The position numbers and the translations under genes were made by a program. Of a stretch of DNA of 64,000 nucleotides, positions 7,121 to 16,036 are shown one piece after another. Within the stretch, counting starts at the first letter, position 1; each line of letters opens with the position of its first letter. The stretch is from JAXLYX01 sp046351215. GTDB taxonomy: Bacteria > Myxococcota_A > Polyangia > Polyangiales > Houyiibacteriaceae. Under the pieces are notes generated by a model that made no database searches, was not told the DNA's origin, and was given only the letters and a program-made list of their open reading frames with translations. The stretch covers positions 175,888 through 239,887 of the forward strand of contig JAXLYX010000013.1 of NCBI GenBank assembly GCA_046351215.1, in the 5' to 3' direction.

Positions 7121-9546
7121 GCACTAGCGTTGCAACCAAGCTGGAGGCGGCTCGCGTACGCCTCGAAGAGCTTGGACGGATGACGAGCGAGCTGGTCGCG
7201 TCGCACCCCGAGGTCTTCGAGGAACCTGAGCTTCGCACCTACCTCAACACGTTCAGGGGCGCGTTCGACGAGGCCCAGGCCCGCCTCGCCGAGCCCACGC
7301 TGAGCATCGCGACGATCGGGACGACCTCCTCCGGCAAATCGACCATCGTCAACGCGCTCGTGGGACGGCGCATCGCTCCAATCGAGGCCGGGGAGATGAG
7401 CGGCGGGGTCCTCACCATTCGAAGCGGCAGCGACCGGCGATTGACGGTAGAGCCTGCCGACGGTGCGCCATGGGAGGCAGGCACCTGGACCGGGATCTCC
7501 GACCTAGACGCCTATACTCGAATCCGCGACGGCGTCATGCGTCCGTACCACGATGCCAGGAAGTCCCGCGCATGCCTGGCTCCACAGGTGCTCTCGGAAG
7601 GCCCGCTGCTCCCGTCGATGGACTCCACCTTGCTGGGGCTTCCATCTGACCTGGGCGTGGAGTTCATCGATCTGCCCGGTCTGAAGTCGGTGCAAGACCG
7701 CGCCAACCTCGCGGTCATCCAGACGCGTGTTCACAAGGCGTTCTGCCTCGTTGCGCTCGACTATCTCCAGACGGACGAAGAGCACAGGAAGAAGCTCCTC
7801 GAGGAGCTGACCCGCGTAGTGAAGTACCTGCAGGGACGGCCCGACTCGATGATCTTCGTACTGAATCGGGTCGATCAGCGTGGCATGGACGACGAACCGA
7901 TTGAGAAGCGACTGCAATCTCTTCGGCTGGAGATAAAGGCCGTCCTCGGACTTCACGGCGAGCCTGACGTCCTCCCGTTCGAGTCGCGCCTGCTCTACCG
8001 AGCTCAATGCGCGTGGGGTGCCTCTGATCCATCACGTCCCGACACCACGCCTGAGCAGCAGCTTGAGCACCTTCGCGCACTCTTCGAGGAGTCGGCTTCG
8101 TCGCTCAAGAGGCGTGGCCGCGATCATCCGGAACTACGGTCGTGGCTCCGTGAGATCGAGGATCGCGTCGAGGAGGGCCGCCTCCCTGCCGAAGACGACA
8201 TGCGTGCCCTGCTGGAACGCGCGCGAGAGTGGAGCGGTGGCAAGGAGCTGTGGCAGCGCCTGCGCACGCGCATCGAGGAGTCCTTCGCCGAGCTGGTGGT
8301 CCTTCCCGCACTCATTGAGGTCTTCGACGCACACCGCAGCTTCACCGATGTTTTGCAGGCCGTGTCGAGGATTCGTAAGGTCGACTCACAGGAGCAACTG
8401 GAGCGAGAGCGTCAGCGACTGGAGCAGCTGCAAATCCGACTGCATGAGGAGGTGAGCACGACGCGGGAACGATTTCGCAATCGGCTGACCGCCTCGGCGG
8501 AGGGCCTCAAGACCGGCGACCAGGCTGTCCGCCATCGTCTGACCAAGGATCTCGGGCCCGGCTTCGAGAGTCTGCTTGGCGCCATCAACGAAGTCACTGG
8601 CGACCTCACGAAATCGCTCATCGCTCCTGTGCGTGACGCGCTCAAGGGGAGTCGTGGGGCCTACGATCTCGACGAGGAGATGTGCAGGGTGCTCGACCCC
8701 GCGCCTGCTAAGGACCTCAGTCGCGCCTACGACCTCTTCAGTCGGCGAATCCCAACGATGTCGCGCGATAACGGCGCGCTCATGCTTCGCGTTCGGGAAG
8801 AGGACGCCAAAGACGTGGAACGACTTCGCGAAACCGAGCGAGATGCCCGACGGCTCTACCAGAGCATGCGCGGGTGCCTCGCCGCGCGCGCCGAGTTCAC
8901 GTTGCAGGGCCAGGCCGATTCGATCCGAAGTGCCCTCACGGGGCTTCTTGAGGAGCAGGCTGATGCCATCACGACTGCTTGCCTCTCCGAGCTTCCTGAC
9001 CTGTCGCTGGATCAAGCGATCGAGTCAGCTCGCAGGGCGAGAAGTCGAAGCGAGCGACTAGACCTCCCCGAGCAGTTCTTCACATTGCCGCTCGCGGTCG
9101 ACCAGCGGCGGCATGAGCTCCGAGAGGTGGTGGGAAAGAGGCAAGAGGTCGAGCACTATACGACCGGAACCTGCTTCAAGGACAGGAAGACCCGCACGGT
9201 CACTCGCGATGTGACCGGGAGCGTCGCCTACCTAGACATCGCCCTCCCGGACGAGGACGGAATGGCCCGCCAGTGGTCCGACGGCGTAAAGGGAGGCGAG
9301 GACTCGCTGTGGGAGACCCTGCGAGATTGGATGGTCGAAGCACTGCTCGAGTCGTCGATCAGCTTCTCAGCGGCGATCGAGTCGGTCCTCCGCCTGGCGG
9401 ACCGAGCCCTCGAGCAACAGCAACGGCTCGCGACGGACGAGCACGAGGCCGTCGTCCAGCTTTGGAAGCGGATCGACGTGGAAATTGATCGCCTCGTCGA
9501 GTCTCGTGACCGCTTGTTTCGAGCCGCGACCTCGGAGCACGAGTGA
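7117..9546 (+). CDS. Dynamin-like large GTPase
   Basis: 809 residues. GTPase motifs are clear: G1 IGTTSSGKST (residues 67-76), a switch region with a Thr after the P-loop, G3 DLPG (185-188) and G4 NRVD (250-253). A long mostly helical region follows with heptad-like runs (QEQLERERQRLEQLQIRLHEE around 430), as in the stalk of dynamin-superfamily proteins. No obvious transmembrane segment is present, so membrane contact would depend on a paddle or on its partners. AAGGA precedes the ATG at 7117. The next gene starts 3 bases after its stop. Bacterial dynamin-like proteins remodel membranes, and some act in phage defence (LeoA/Eleos type). Codon use is more mixed than in the core genes. Confidence 0.8.
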   Translation: MSTSVATKLEAARVRLEELGRMTSELVASHPEVFEEPELRTYLNTFRGAFDEAQARLAEPTLSIATIGTTSSGKSTIVNALVGRRIAPIEAGEMSGGVLTIRSGSDRRLTVEPADGAPWEAGTWTGISDLDAYTRIRDGVMRPYHDARKSRACLAPQVLSEGPLLPSMDSTLLGLPSDLGVEFIDLPGLKSVQDRANLAVIQTRVHKAFCLVALDYLQTDEEHRKKLLEELTRVVKYLQGRPDSMIFVLNRVDQRGMDDEPIEKRLQSLRLEIKAVLGLHGEPDVLPFESRLLYRAQCAWGASDPSRPDTTPEQQLEHLRALFEESASSLKRRGRDHPELRSWLREIEDRVEEGRLPAEDDMRALLERAREWSGGKELWQRLRTRIEESFAELVVLPALIEVFDAHRSFTDVLQAVSRIRKVDSQEQLERERQRLEQLQIRLHEEVSTTRERFRNRLTASAEGLKTGDQAVRHRLTKDLGPGFESLLGAINEVTGDLTKSLIAPVRDALKGSRGAYDLDEEMCRVLDPAPAKDLSRAYDLFSRRIPTMSRDNGALMLRVREEDAKDVERLRETERDARRLYQSMRGCLAARAEFTLQGQADSIRSALTGLLEEQADAITTACLSELPDLSLDQAIESARRARSRSERLDLPEQFFTLPLAVDQRRHELREVVGKRQEVEHYTTGTCFKDRKTRTVTRDVTGSVAYLDIALPDEDGMARQWSDGVKGGEDSLWETLRDWMVEALLESSISFSAAIESVLRLADRALEQQQRLATDEHEAVVQLWKRIDVEIDRLVESRDRLFRAATSEHE

Positions 9547-9549
9547 CCC

Positions 9550-10422
9550 ATGCATGCCGGCAGCGAACTCAGCCTCGTGCTCACAAAGATCTCGAATCGG
9601 CTGCAGCTTGGACAACGCGCACGCAACCCAGGCTTGTTCCGCGAGGCCGTGGAGACCTGGTGCGTTGAACTCGGGTGGCCTCACGAGGCTGCTCGCCTCG
9701 GCCTCGATCTCGAACGGGTTCATTCCGCTCATCTCGGTCGTCTTGCCTTCGCTTTCGATGCTGCGGTGAAGGAGAAGAAGGAACAGGGAAGCTTGCAGGA
9801 GCAGGGTGGGCAAGCTCTGCGGAAGGTTGCGAAACGCATTCCCGTCTTTGGATCGAGCCTGGAAGTGCATGCGCACGACTACATCGGAGCACGTGACGAG
9901 GCGATGGTGGAGATGAAAGCAGAGGATTATCTACTCATCGCGCTTACGGTCGCGGCCGCAGGCTACGCCATCCATCGATTTGCCCGCCGGCCTCCCGAGA
10001 GTCCCAGCGCCCCACCCGTGCTACCAGTCGGCGAACCATCGCAACGGGTGCTAGTCCTCGTCATCAACGCCAGTCGAGACGGTGTGATCCACGCGCTCAG
10101 GTCAGGAGGCTTGGCGGCCCTGGAGGGCGACCTCCTCTATCAAGCCACGCAGGCGCTCTGGCTCGGATCTGAGGCCGAGTACCGAAATTCCAACATGTCG
10201 GATTGGTTCAGCAACGACCGCGCCGTGTCCGAGCCTTCGGAGTACGACGTGCACTTGGTCCGCGTCGAACTCCCCTCAGACGACCCCGGCCTCCATCGCA
10301 ACGCAAACCAGATGGACCGTTTGGACGCCTTTCGGCGCTTCCAATCCGCGAGCCTGAAGGCAACCGTTTCGCCTCGGCTGCCGAGCGAAGCCTACGGAAC
10401 CACCGAAGTCTACAGCCGATAG
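9550..10422 (+). CDS. Unknown protein with one central transmembrane helix
   Basis: 290 residues. The first 120 residues are soluble and helical, with a basic/acidic stretch around 72-96. One hydrophobic helix (about 126-143, DYLLIALTVAAAGYAIHRFA) is followed by a proline-rich linker and a C-terminal domain of about 130 residues starting with strands QRVLVLVINASRDG. The C-terminal domain ends with VHLVRVELPSDD and a polar tail. No family recognised. It begins 3 bases after the GTPase stop and ends 9 bases before the next gene, so the three form one transcript. The layout would suit a membrane tether or sensor for the GTPase; that is inference. Confidence 0.7.
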   Translation: MHAGSELSLVLTKISNRLQLGQRARNPGLFREAVETWCVELGWPHEAARLGLDLERVHSAHLGRLAFAFDAAVKEKKEQGSLQEQGGQALRKVAKRIPVFGSSLEVHAHDYIGARDEAMVEMKAEDYLLIALTVAAAGYAIHRFARRPPESPSAPPVLPVGEPSQRVLVLVINASRDGVIHALRSGGLAALEGDLLYQATQALWLGSEAEYRNSNMSDWFSNDRAVSEPSEYDVHLVRVELPSDDPGLHRNANQMDRLDAFRRFQSASLKATVSPRLPSEAYGTTEVYSR

Positions 10423-10431
10423 AGAATAACC

Positions 10432-11676
10432 ATGCTGATCGACACCACCCTCCTCGCAGACAACGGGCCCGTCATTGAGGGCTTAGTAACCGGGGGCCTC
10501 AAGCGCTTCGGCGGCGTCATCCGAGATGCTTCGAACGGACGAATCGTGAAGCACCTGTTGGAGGCCCCGGGGACCTCCGAGGTGCTCATGAAGGCACCCG
10601 TGCCTAGACTGCTCGGCGGCGTCGGCAGCCTGGTGGACTCCGTCGGACACGGGGTTTCCATCCAGAGGCTCAACGCTATCCAACAAACACTGTCGTCAGT
10701 CCTTCAGGTCTCCCAGGTAGCTGCGGCCGCAAACGTGCTCAACTTGGGCGTGAGCGTCGCCGGGTTTGCCTACATGGGCTACAAGCTCAACCAGCTCCAG
10801 AAGTCGATGTCGGCCATGCAAGAGCGCATGGACGCGGGATTCGATCGCGTCGACGCCAAGCTGGACGCCATCGCCGGACAGCTGAGCTATCTCCTGCTAC
10901 TCGCCGAGGCGAACGCAAGCGAACAGCGTCGAATCAGCGACTCTCTCGCGGAGCTACATCGCGCCGTTCTCATCGCAGAGCTCGCGGAGCTGCAGTCATG
11001 GCTCGACCAGCTCTCCCGTTTCCCCGACGACTCTCCGAAGGACGCGATTCGCTCGGCCAGCAAGGTTCGGCGTACGCTGTCCGATCAGGCTACGCGCGCG
11101 ACTCCCCAATTCGAGCCCCGCGTGATGTTGGTCGCCGACATCTCGATCCGCGGCTGGGTCGTCGCGACGGCGACGGAGGCCAACCTGCTGATGAGCATGG
11201 GACAGCATCGAGACGCGCGACAGCTCATCGAGAGCGAACACCCGCGCTTCGCCAGTCTCGCGGAGCACTGGGCGAATGCGTTGCTCGCCGACGAACGGCC
11301 CCAGCTGCGGACCGCCCTCCGGTTCGACGCCCCCAGGTTCCGCCAGTTCATCCTGCCCGAGCGCGTCGAGCGCGTCGTCCGCCTACACAGCCCGGACCAC
11401 GGTTTGTCGGAAGCGCGGAGGCTTCGCGTGGGCAAAGAGGCGGCTCTTGAGCTCGAAATGTCCCACAACGCCGGGCTCGGCGACGAATGGATGCACCGTC
11501 AGCTCGCCGTCGCGGAGTATCTCGATGGCCTGAGCGAGATGAGCAGCCGTCTCGAGACGCTCGGAGCGTTCGCTCGGGAGTGCGAAGTGCGGAGTCTCCC
11601 GAGCAGCCGACAGGCGCTGCCGGGGCAGAGTGCGAGCCCTGGGATCTATGTGCTTCCGGCCTCGGATAGCCAGTGA
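10432..11676 (+). CDS. Unknown protein with amphipathic hydrophobic hairpin and coiled coil
   Basis: 414 residues. A glycine-rich N-terminus is followed by a hydrophobic stretch (about 92-117, QVAAAANVLNLGVSVAGFAY), a coiled coil (118-150, with MSAMQERMDAGFDRVDAKLD) and a second hydrophobic run (SYLLLLAEA). The C-terminal 240 residues look helical and soluble. A hydrophobic helix pair next to a coiled coil is seen in some pore-forming or membrane-inserting proteins, but no family is recognised. It is the last gene of the GTPase cassette. Translation starts 9 bases after the previous stop, with no strong ribosome site visible, which suggests coupling. Confidence 0.7.
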   Translation: MLIDTTLLADNGPVIEGLVTGGLKRFGGVIRDASNGRIVKHLLEAPGTSEVLMKAPVPRLLGGVGSLVDSVGHGVSIQRLNAIQQTLSSVLQVSQVAAAANVLNLGVSVAGFAYMGYKLNQLQKSMSAMQERMDAGFDRVDAKLDAIAGQLSYLLLLAEANASEQRRISDSLAELHRAVLIAELAELQSWLDQLSRFPDDSPKDAIRSASKVRRTLSDQATRATPQFEPRVMLVADISIRGWVVATATEANLLMSMGQHRDARQLIESEHPRFASLAEHWANALLADERPQLRTALRFDAPRFRQFILPERVERVVRLHSPDHGLSEARRLRVGKEAALELEMSHNAGLGDEWMHRQLAVAEYLDGLSEMSSRLETLGAFARECEVRSLPSSRQALPGQSASPGIYVLPASDSQ

Positions 11677-11796
11677 GCGTCTGACAAACGGCGCTCAGGA
11701 ACGAGGGCCTGAATTCCACGAATACTCGTTACCCAGCGATCCACCGAGACCGTGTCGGACGACCACGAACCTCTCGGTGCCGTACTCCGTCGTCGC

Positions 11797-12082
11797 CTAG
11801 ATGTACGGTCCCGGAATGAGGTGGTGCGGATTGGCTCGAAAGATACTCGAGTCGCGCTCCCAAGCCGAGCAGATGGCTTCGAACGGAGTTCGCCACCGAA
11901 GCGCCTTGAGGTGCTTCCCGAAGTTGTAGGCGCGCACGAAGAGCCGGACGTGCTCCGTCAGGACTTCGACGCTCTCGTAGTGGTGCCGGCGGACGGTGGC
12001 CTCCTTGATGGTTCGGTTCATCCGTTCCACCTGGCCGTTCGTCCAAGGGTGATACGGCTTGGTGAGGCGGTGTTCGATCGCG
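11797..12082 (-). pseudogene. IS481-type transposase, C-terminal remnant
   Basis: The reverse strand encodes the last 94 or so residues of an IS481-like DDE transposase: IEHRLTKPYHPWTNGQVERMN (with the conserved catalytic Glu in VERMNR), then the usual tail with VRAYNFGKHLKALRWRTPFE and a stop at 11797. Everything upstream of the IEH segment is replaced at 12082/12083 by the left end of the IS66 element. The 5' two thirds of the gene are missing from the window, so this is not a simple insertion split. Confidence 0.85.
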
Positions 12083-12141
12083 GTATCCGCTGCACGAGCC
12101 CCGTCTCCTCGCGCGCCTGATCGCGGGCCACGCTCGCGAGC

Positions 12142-12546
12142 ATGACGAAGACGGATCTGTGGTCGGCTCGGGTCTCGGCGTGGCGCGCGAGCGGGCAGAC
12201 GTCGGAGGACTATTGCTCCGACAAGGACTTCACGGCGGGCGCGCTGCGCCACTGGTCATCGAGGCTCAAGCGCGTGCGGGCCTCGGAGCTCGAAGCCGCC
12301 ATCGAAGGCGCGCCCGCGCTTCGGCTCGCCCGGGTGGTTCGTCGCCGCGGGAGGCCGAGAGCCTCGGCGACGCCAGCTCGAATCGAGGCCTCGAGCGAAG
12401 GCGGTCGTGACTGCTCGTCGGCCGCGATCGAGGTGTCGCTGGGCGACGTCCGCGTGCTCGTACGAGACGGCTTCCGCCGCTCGACGCTGCTCGAGGTCCT
12501 CGCCGTTCTCGAGGAGCGCGGCGCGCGCGACGGAGGTCGGCGATGA
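12142..12546 (+). CDS. tnpA: IS66 accessory protein TnpA
   Basis: 134 residues. The N-terminal part is a helix-turn-helix-like region typical of IS66 TnpA: WSARVSAWRASGQTSEDYCSDKDFTAGALRHWSSRLK. The C-terminal part ends in the usual IEVSLGDVRVLVRDGF and a helix with TLLEVLAVLEE. It is needed with TnpB for IS66 transposition, probably for binding the ends. Its stop overlaps the tnpB start by four bases (ATGA at 12543). Confidence 0.88.
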   Translation: MTKTDLWSARVSAWRASGQTSEDYCSDKDFTAGALRHWSSRLKRVRASELEAAIEGAPALRLARVVRRRGRPRASATPARIEASSEGGRDCSSAAIEVSLGDVRVLVRDGFRRSTLLEVLAVLEERGARDGGRR

Positions 12547-12899
12547 TCCCCCACGGCGTCGAGATCTTCGTCTCGCTCGACCCCATCGACATGCGCCTCG
12601 GCTTCGACCGCCTCGCCGGTCTCGTCGAAGCGACGATGGGCCGCTCGCCTCGGAGCGAGGCGATGTTCCTCTTCTTCGGTAAGCGACGAACGTCGCTCAA
12701 GATCCTGTTCTTCGACGGGACGGGCCTGTGCATCTTCTACAAGAGGCTCGACAAGGGCACGTTCCGTCTGCCCGCGACCGATGGAGACGCGAAGGTGATC
12801 GAGCTCGAGGAGCGGGCACTCGATGCCCTACTCGATGGCATCGATGTCGAGTCGGGGCGCAGCGAGAAGGGGCCGGGCACGAAGCGGCGCGTGCACTGA
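12543..12899 (+). CDS. tnpB: IS66 accessory protein TnpB
   Basis: 118 residues, the normal length. Contains the family block DPIDMRLGFDRLAGLVEATMG and the strand-rich core with LFFFGKRRTSLKILFFDGTGLCIFYKRL, followed by GTFRLPATDGD. Coupled to tnpA. Its role in transposition is required in IS66 elements, but the biochemistry is not settled. Confidence 0.9.
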   Translation: MIPHGVEIFVSLDPIDMRLGFDRLAGLVEATMGRSPRSEAMFLFFGKRRTSLKILFFDGTGLCIFYKRLDKGTFRLPATDGDAKVIELEERALDALLDGIDVESGRSEKGPGTKRRVH

Positions 12900-12983
12900 T
12901 CGGATCGTCGCGTCGGTCGGTCGATTTCGTCCTTCGCCCCCTTCCCAGGAGCGCGTCCGGATCCTATCCGTCGTCGAGCGACG

Positions 12984-14714
12984 ATGACGGGCCCGGACGA
13001 GCCGCACACGAGTGACTCGGAGCGCGACGCGCTCATCGCCTCGTTGCGCGCCGAGCTCGCGGAGCGCGATCGCCAGCTGGCCGAGCAGAAGTCGCAGTAC
13101 GGCCGCCTCGAGGCGACGTACCAGCGCCTGCTCGCGGAGATGGCGCTGCTCAAGCGGCGGATCTTTGTCGCGACGGCGGAGCGGGTGGACACCTCCCAGC
13201 TGCAGCTCGAGTTCGCGGTGCTGAGCCGGGAGCTCGATGCGCTCTCGGGGCTCGTCCCGCCCTCCGCGGAGACGAACGCCGACGAGCGGGCCCAGTGCCC
13301 GAAGTGCGGCAAGCGCGGCGGGTGCAAGTGCCGCAAGGCACCGGAGAAGAAGCCCACGGGGCGCCGGAACATCGGCGAGGCGAACCTCCCCGAGGAGAGC
13401 GTCGAGATCCGCGACCCGCTCTTCGAGCAGCTCGTCGCCGAGGGCAAGGCGGAGCTCTTCGGCTTCGAGCCGAGCAGCAAGCTCGGCTACCGCAAGGGCG
13501 GCCTGGTGCACGTCGTGCAGCTCGTCGCGAAGTACCGCGCGGTGAACGGCCAGGGCGAGGTGGAGATCGAGAGCGCCTCCGTTCCCGCGGAGATCCTGCC
13601 CCGCTGTCTCGCGGCGCCCTCGACGCTCGCGCACGTTCTGGTCTCGAAGTACTGCGACGGGCTTCCGCTCTTCCGCATTGAGCAGATCCTCGAGCGGATG
13701 GGCTTCGGCGTCGACCGAGGCACCTTGTCGCGATGGGTGCATGACCTCGGCCAGTTCTTCGGCGCGAGCGTCATCCACGCCGCGCACGAACAGGCGATGC
13801 GGACGGCCTTCTGCATCCTCACGGACGCGACGGGCTTCTCGATCCAGCCCGGCCCCTCGGAGGACGGCAAGCGGCGGCCCTGTCGCAAGGGGCACTACTT
13901 CGTGAAGATCGCCGACCGCGACCACATCTTCTACGAGTTCACTCCGCGCGAGACGAGCGAGGTCGTTCGCGCGATGTTCCGAGGCTACGAGGGCTACATC
14001 CAGGCGGACGCCAAGAGCGTGTACGACGCGCTCTTCCGTCCTCCGGATCCGGACGACGACGAGCACGACGGATGTACGCGGGTCGAGGTCGGGTGCTGGG
14101 CCCACCTTCGGCGCAAGTTCTGGGAAGCCGCGCTCGCGCAGCAGCCGTCGGCGATGGCCGCGCTCGTGCGGATCGGGAAGATCTTCGAGCTCGACGCTCG
14201 ATTCCGGAAGGGCAACCCGCCCTCGAAGATCAAGGAGCTGCGTGCGGCGCACCTCGCTCCGCTCGTCGACGAGTTCCTCGCGTTCGCCGAGGCCGAGTAC
14301 GCGAAGGTGAAGGACGAACGGAGCTCGCTCCGAAAGGCGTTCGGCTACGCGGTGCGGCAGCGCGAGGCGCTGCGGAGCTTCCTCGATGACGGTCGTCTTC
14401 GGCTCGACAACAACGTGGCCGAGTCTGCCCTCCGCAAGGTCGTCATGGTGCGCGATGCCGCCCTCTTCGCCGGCAGCGACGAGCACGCCGAGTCCGCAGG
14501 CCACGTCCTGTCGCTCATCGCCTCCGCGCGCCTTCACCGAATCGAGCCCGAGCAGTACCTCGCCGACTTGATCCGCGTGCTGCCCTACTGGCCGCGCGAC
14601 CGCTACCTCGAGCTCGCGCCCAAGTACTGGGCGAGCACCCGAGCGCGGCTCGTCGACTCCGAGCTCGAGCGGCAGGTCGGTCCGATCTCGGTTCCCGACG
14701 TCCTCGGGACCTGA
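12984..14714 (+). CDS. tnpC: IS66 transposase TnpC (DDE)
   Basis: 576 residues. Order of features: N-terminal coiled coil (10-60), IS66-type zinc-binding segment CPKCGKRGGCKCRK (105-118), the catalytic core with the first Asp in ILTDATGFSIQ, the second in YIQADAKSVYDALF, the conserved GCWAHLRRKF, and the catalytic Glu in RLDNNVAESALRKVVM. The C-terminus has the usual SLIASARLHRIEPEQYLADLI tail. All catalytic residues are present and the frame is intact. The start at 12984 is the first ATG after a spacer of 84 bases following tnpB. Confidence 0.93.
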   Translation: MTGPDEPHTSDSERDALIASLRAELAERDRQLAEQKSQYGRLEATYQRLLAEMALLKRRIFVATAERVDTSQLQLEFAVLSRELDALSGLVPPSAETNADERAQCPKCGKRGGCKCRKAPEKKPTGRRNIGEANLPEESVEIRDPLFEQLVAEGKAELFGFEPSSKLGYRKGGLVHVVQLVAKYRAVNGQGEVEIESASVPAEILPRCLAAPSTLAHVLVSKYCDGLPLFRIEQILERMGFGVDRGTLSRWVHDLGQFFGASVIHAAHEQAMRTAFCILTDATGFSIQPGPSEDGKRRPCRKGHYFVKIADRDHIFYEFTPRETSEVVRAMFRGYEGYIQADAKSVYDALFRPPDPDDDEHDGCTRVEVGCWAHLRRKFWEAALAQQPSAMAALVRIGKIFELDARFRKGNPPSKIKELRAAHLAPLVDEFLAFAEAEYAKVKDERSSLRKAFGYAVRQREALRSFLDDGRLRLDNNVAESALRKVVMVRDAALFAGSDEHAESAGHVLSLIASARLHRIEPEQYLADLIRVLPYWPRDRYLELAPKYWASTRARLVDSELERQVGPISVPDVLGT

Positions 14715-14851
14715 CGCCACCTCCACGTCACGACAGGCCCGCCGCAACAGCAGCTGGCGAGCGCGCGGGCGCGACGAGGGCACGGGATCCATGCGCGAGA
14801 GCATGGGCGCCGGGCGTGCTCACGTCAGGACGCGGCTCGTGCAGCGGATAC

Positions 14852-15004
14852 ACGGTCGCGCCCCACGAACACGAACACGTCGCCGCGCAGGACGTCGTGT
14901 CGCATCTGCTCGCGCGCGATCACCGCGAGCGTGTCGAACGACTTGCGCATGTCGACCGGCGCGCCGAACGCGAAGACGCGACGCACCGACCGCAGACCGA
15001 TCAC
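14852..15004 (-). pseudogene. Second IS66-type tnpB, truncated
   Basis: Reading on the reverse strand from a GTG at 15004, the product begins IGLRSVRRVFAFGAPVDMRK and continues FDTLAVIAREQMRHDV, the N-terminus of an IS66-type TnpB. It is cut at 14851/14852 by the right end of the complete IS66 element. The GTGA overlap with the upstream tnpA (stop at 15001) is the normal gene arrangement, so this is the broken half of a different, more diverged IS66 element. Confidence 0.8.
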
Positions 15005-15360
15005 CGAAGGCCTCGCACGAGGCGGACCGCCTGCTCGGTGGTGAGGCCGGCGATGACGAGGCCCTCCGGCGTCAACACGCGAACCGTCGCCTCCTCGATG
15101 TCGGCCGCGCGCTCGACACGATCGACGACGCGCACCGGAAGGAGCTTCGGCTCGGAGCTCGTCTTCGACATCCAGTACGTGAGCGTCTGGCCCGGCACGC
15201 CGAGCTCCGCCGCGATCGCGGCGACCGTCACGCCCTTCGCGATCTGCGCGCGGGCGTACTCCACGGCCATCGCGCGGGCCGACGCCGGATAGCGTCGCCC
15301 CGTTCCTCCGCGCCCGATCCGGGCAGCCTCCCTGCGAAACACTTCGACTCGCCGGTCCAT
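15001..15360 (-). CDS. IS66-type TnpA of the broken second element
   Basis: 119 residues: MDRRVEVFRREAARIG, then a helix-turn-helix-like region with YPASARAMAVEYARAQIAKG and AIAAELGVPGQTLTYWM, then a linker and EEATVRVLTPEGLVIAGLT, the usual C-terminal strand pair of this TnpA subgroup. The frame is intact and overlaps the truncated tnpB by four bases. Most of the gene lies in a 403-base unit that is tandemly repeated just upstream (15434-15836). With tnpB cut and no tnpC, it should not support transposition. Confidence 0.8.
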   Translation of the reverse strand: MDRRVEVFRREAARIGRGGTGRRYPASARAMAVEYARAQIAKGVTVAAIAAELGVPGQTLTYWMSKTSSEPKLLPVRVVDRVERAADIEEATVRVLTPEGLVIAGLTTEQAVRLVRGLR

Positions 15361-15836
15361 CGGAACCTCCCGAAAACGGCGAGCGTCTCCGGGGCACCAT
15401 CAGGGCGTCACGACGGGGTTGGGCGAGGAGTTACTGCTCGGTGGTGAGGCCGGCGATGACGAGGCCCTCCGGCGTCAACACGCGAACCGTCGCCTCCTCG
15501 ATGTCGGCCGCGCGCTCGAAACGATCGACGACGCGCACCGGCAAGAGCTTCGGTTCGGAGCTCGTCTTCGACATCCAGTACGTGAGCGTCTGGCCCGGCA
15601 CGCCGAGCTCCGCCGCGATCGCGGCGAGCGTCACGCCCTTCGCGATCTGCGCGCGGGCGTACTCCACGGCCATCGCGCGGGCCGACGCCGGATAGCGTCG
15701 CCCCGTTCCTCCGCGCCCGATCCGGGCAGCCTCCCTGCGAAACACTTCGACTCGCCGGTCCATCGGAACCTCCCGAAAACGGCGAGCGTCTCCGGGGCAC
15801 CATCAGGGCGTCACGACGGGGTTGGGCGAGGAGTTA
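15031..15836. repeat. Tandem duplication of a 403-bp unit
   Basis: Positions 15031-15433 and 15434-15836 are head-to-tail copies with exact 403-base spacing. Reference points: the words starting ctgctcggtggtgagg at 15031 and 15434, and gggcgaggagttac at 15421 and 15824. The copies differ by a handful of substitutions, for example ccgtcac versus gcgtcac, and ggaaggagcttcgg versus ggcaagagcttcgg. Each unit carries most of an IS66-type tnpA. The differences mean the duplication is not brand new, or that it arose between two related IS copies. Confidence 0.85.
15431..15763 (-). pseudogene. Duplicated tnpA copy, truncated at its 3' end
   Basis: A 110-codon version of the 15001 tnpA, identical in most residues (TLAAIAAELG for TVAAIAAELG, DRFERA for DRVERA). 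It stops at the junction of the tandem duplication (after GLTTEQ), losing the last nine residues and any link to tnpB. Confidence 0.8.
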
Positions 15837-16036
15837 CGGCGCAACGTCGACACGTTCAAGTCGTGGCGCGCCGCGAACACCTCCGCCGTCAGACCGCTCG
15901 CCCGGTACTTGGCCACCACCTTCGTCCACTCCGCTCGGCTCCGCTTCGGTCGTGCCATCTCGGCCTCCCTTGTGAGCCGAGCAGCCTGGCGCTGAGATCA
16001 AGCGGCGAGAACCACGTCGTTCGTTGGACGGTTACA
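15837..16036 (-). mobile_element. IS66-type left end with tnpA fragment
   Basis: The reverse strand begins at 16036 with GTAACC, the usual start of IS66 ends, and after about 75 bases has an ATG at 15958 that starts ARPKRSRAEWTKVVAKYR and continues to VFAARHDLNVSTLR before the frame runs into the tandem duplication at about 15837. It is a truncated third IS66-type element. Its outer 100 bases are close to the opposed copy starting at 18075. Confidence 0.75.

Larger units (their letters stand above)
12083..14851 (+). mobile_element. IS66 family element, complete (tnpA-tnpB-tnpC)
   Basis: Bounded by near-perfect terminal inverted repeats: the left end gtatccgctgcacgagcc (12083-12100) matches the reverse complement of the right end (14834-14851), and the match continues for about five more bases with one mismatch. 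Three genes in order tnpA, tnpB, tnpC, with the usual 4-base tnpA/tnpB overlap. All three frames are open with catalytic residues present, so it may be active. No exact 8-base target duplication is found, and the two flanks belong to different elements (IS481 remnant on the left, another IS66-type tnpB on the right), so the site has been rearranged. Confidence 0.88.

Noticed and set aside
12828..14804. Long minus-strand frame across the IS66 transposase
   Set aside because: Shadow of tnpC, which has all catalytic motifs on the plus strand.
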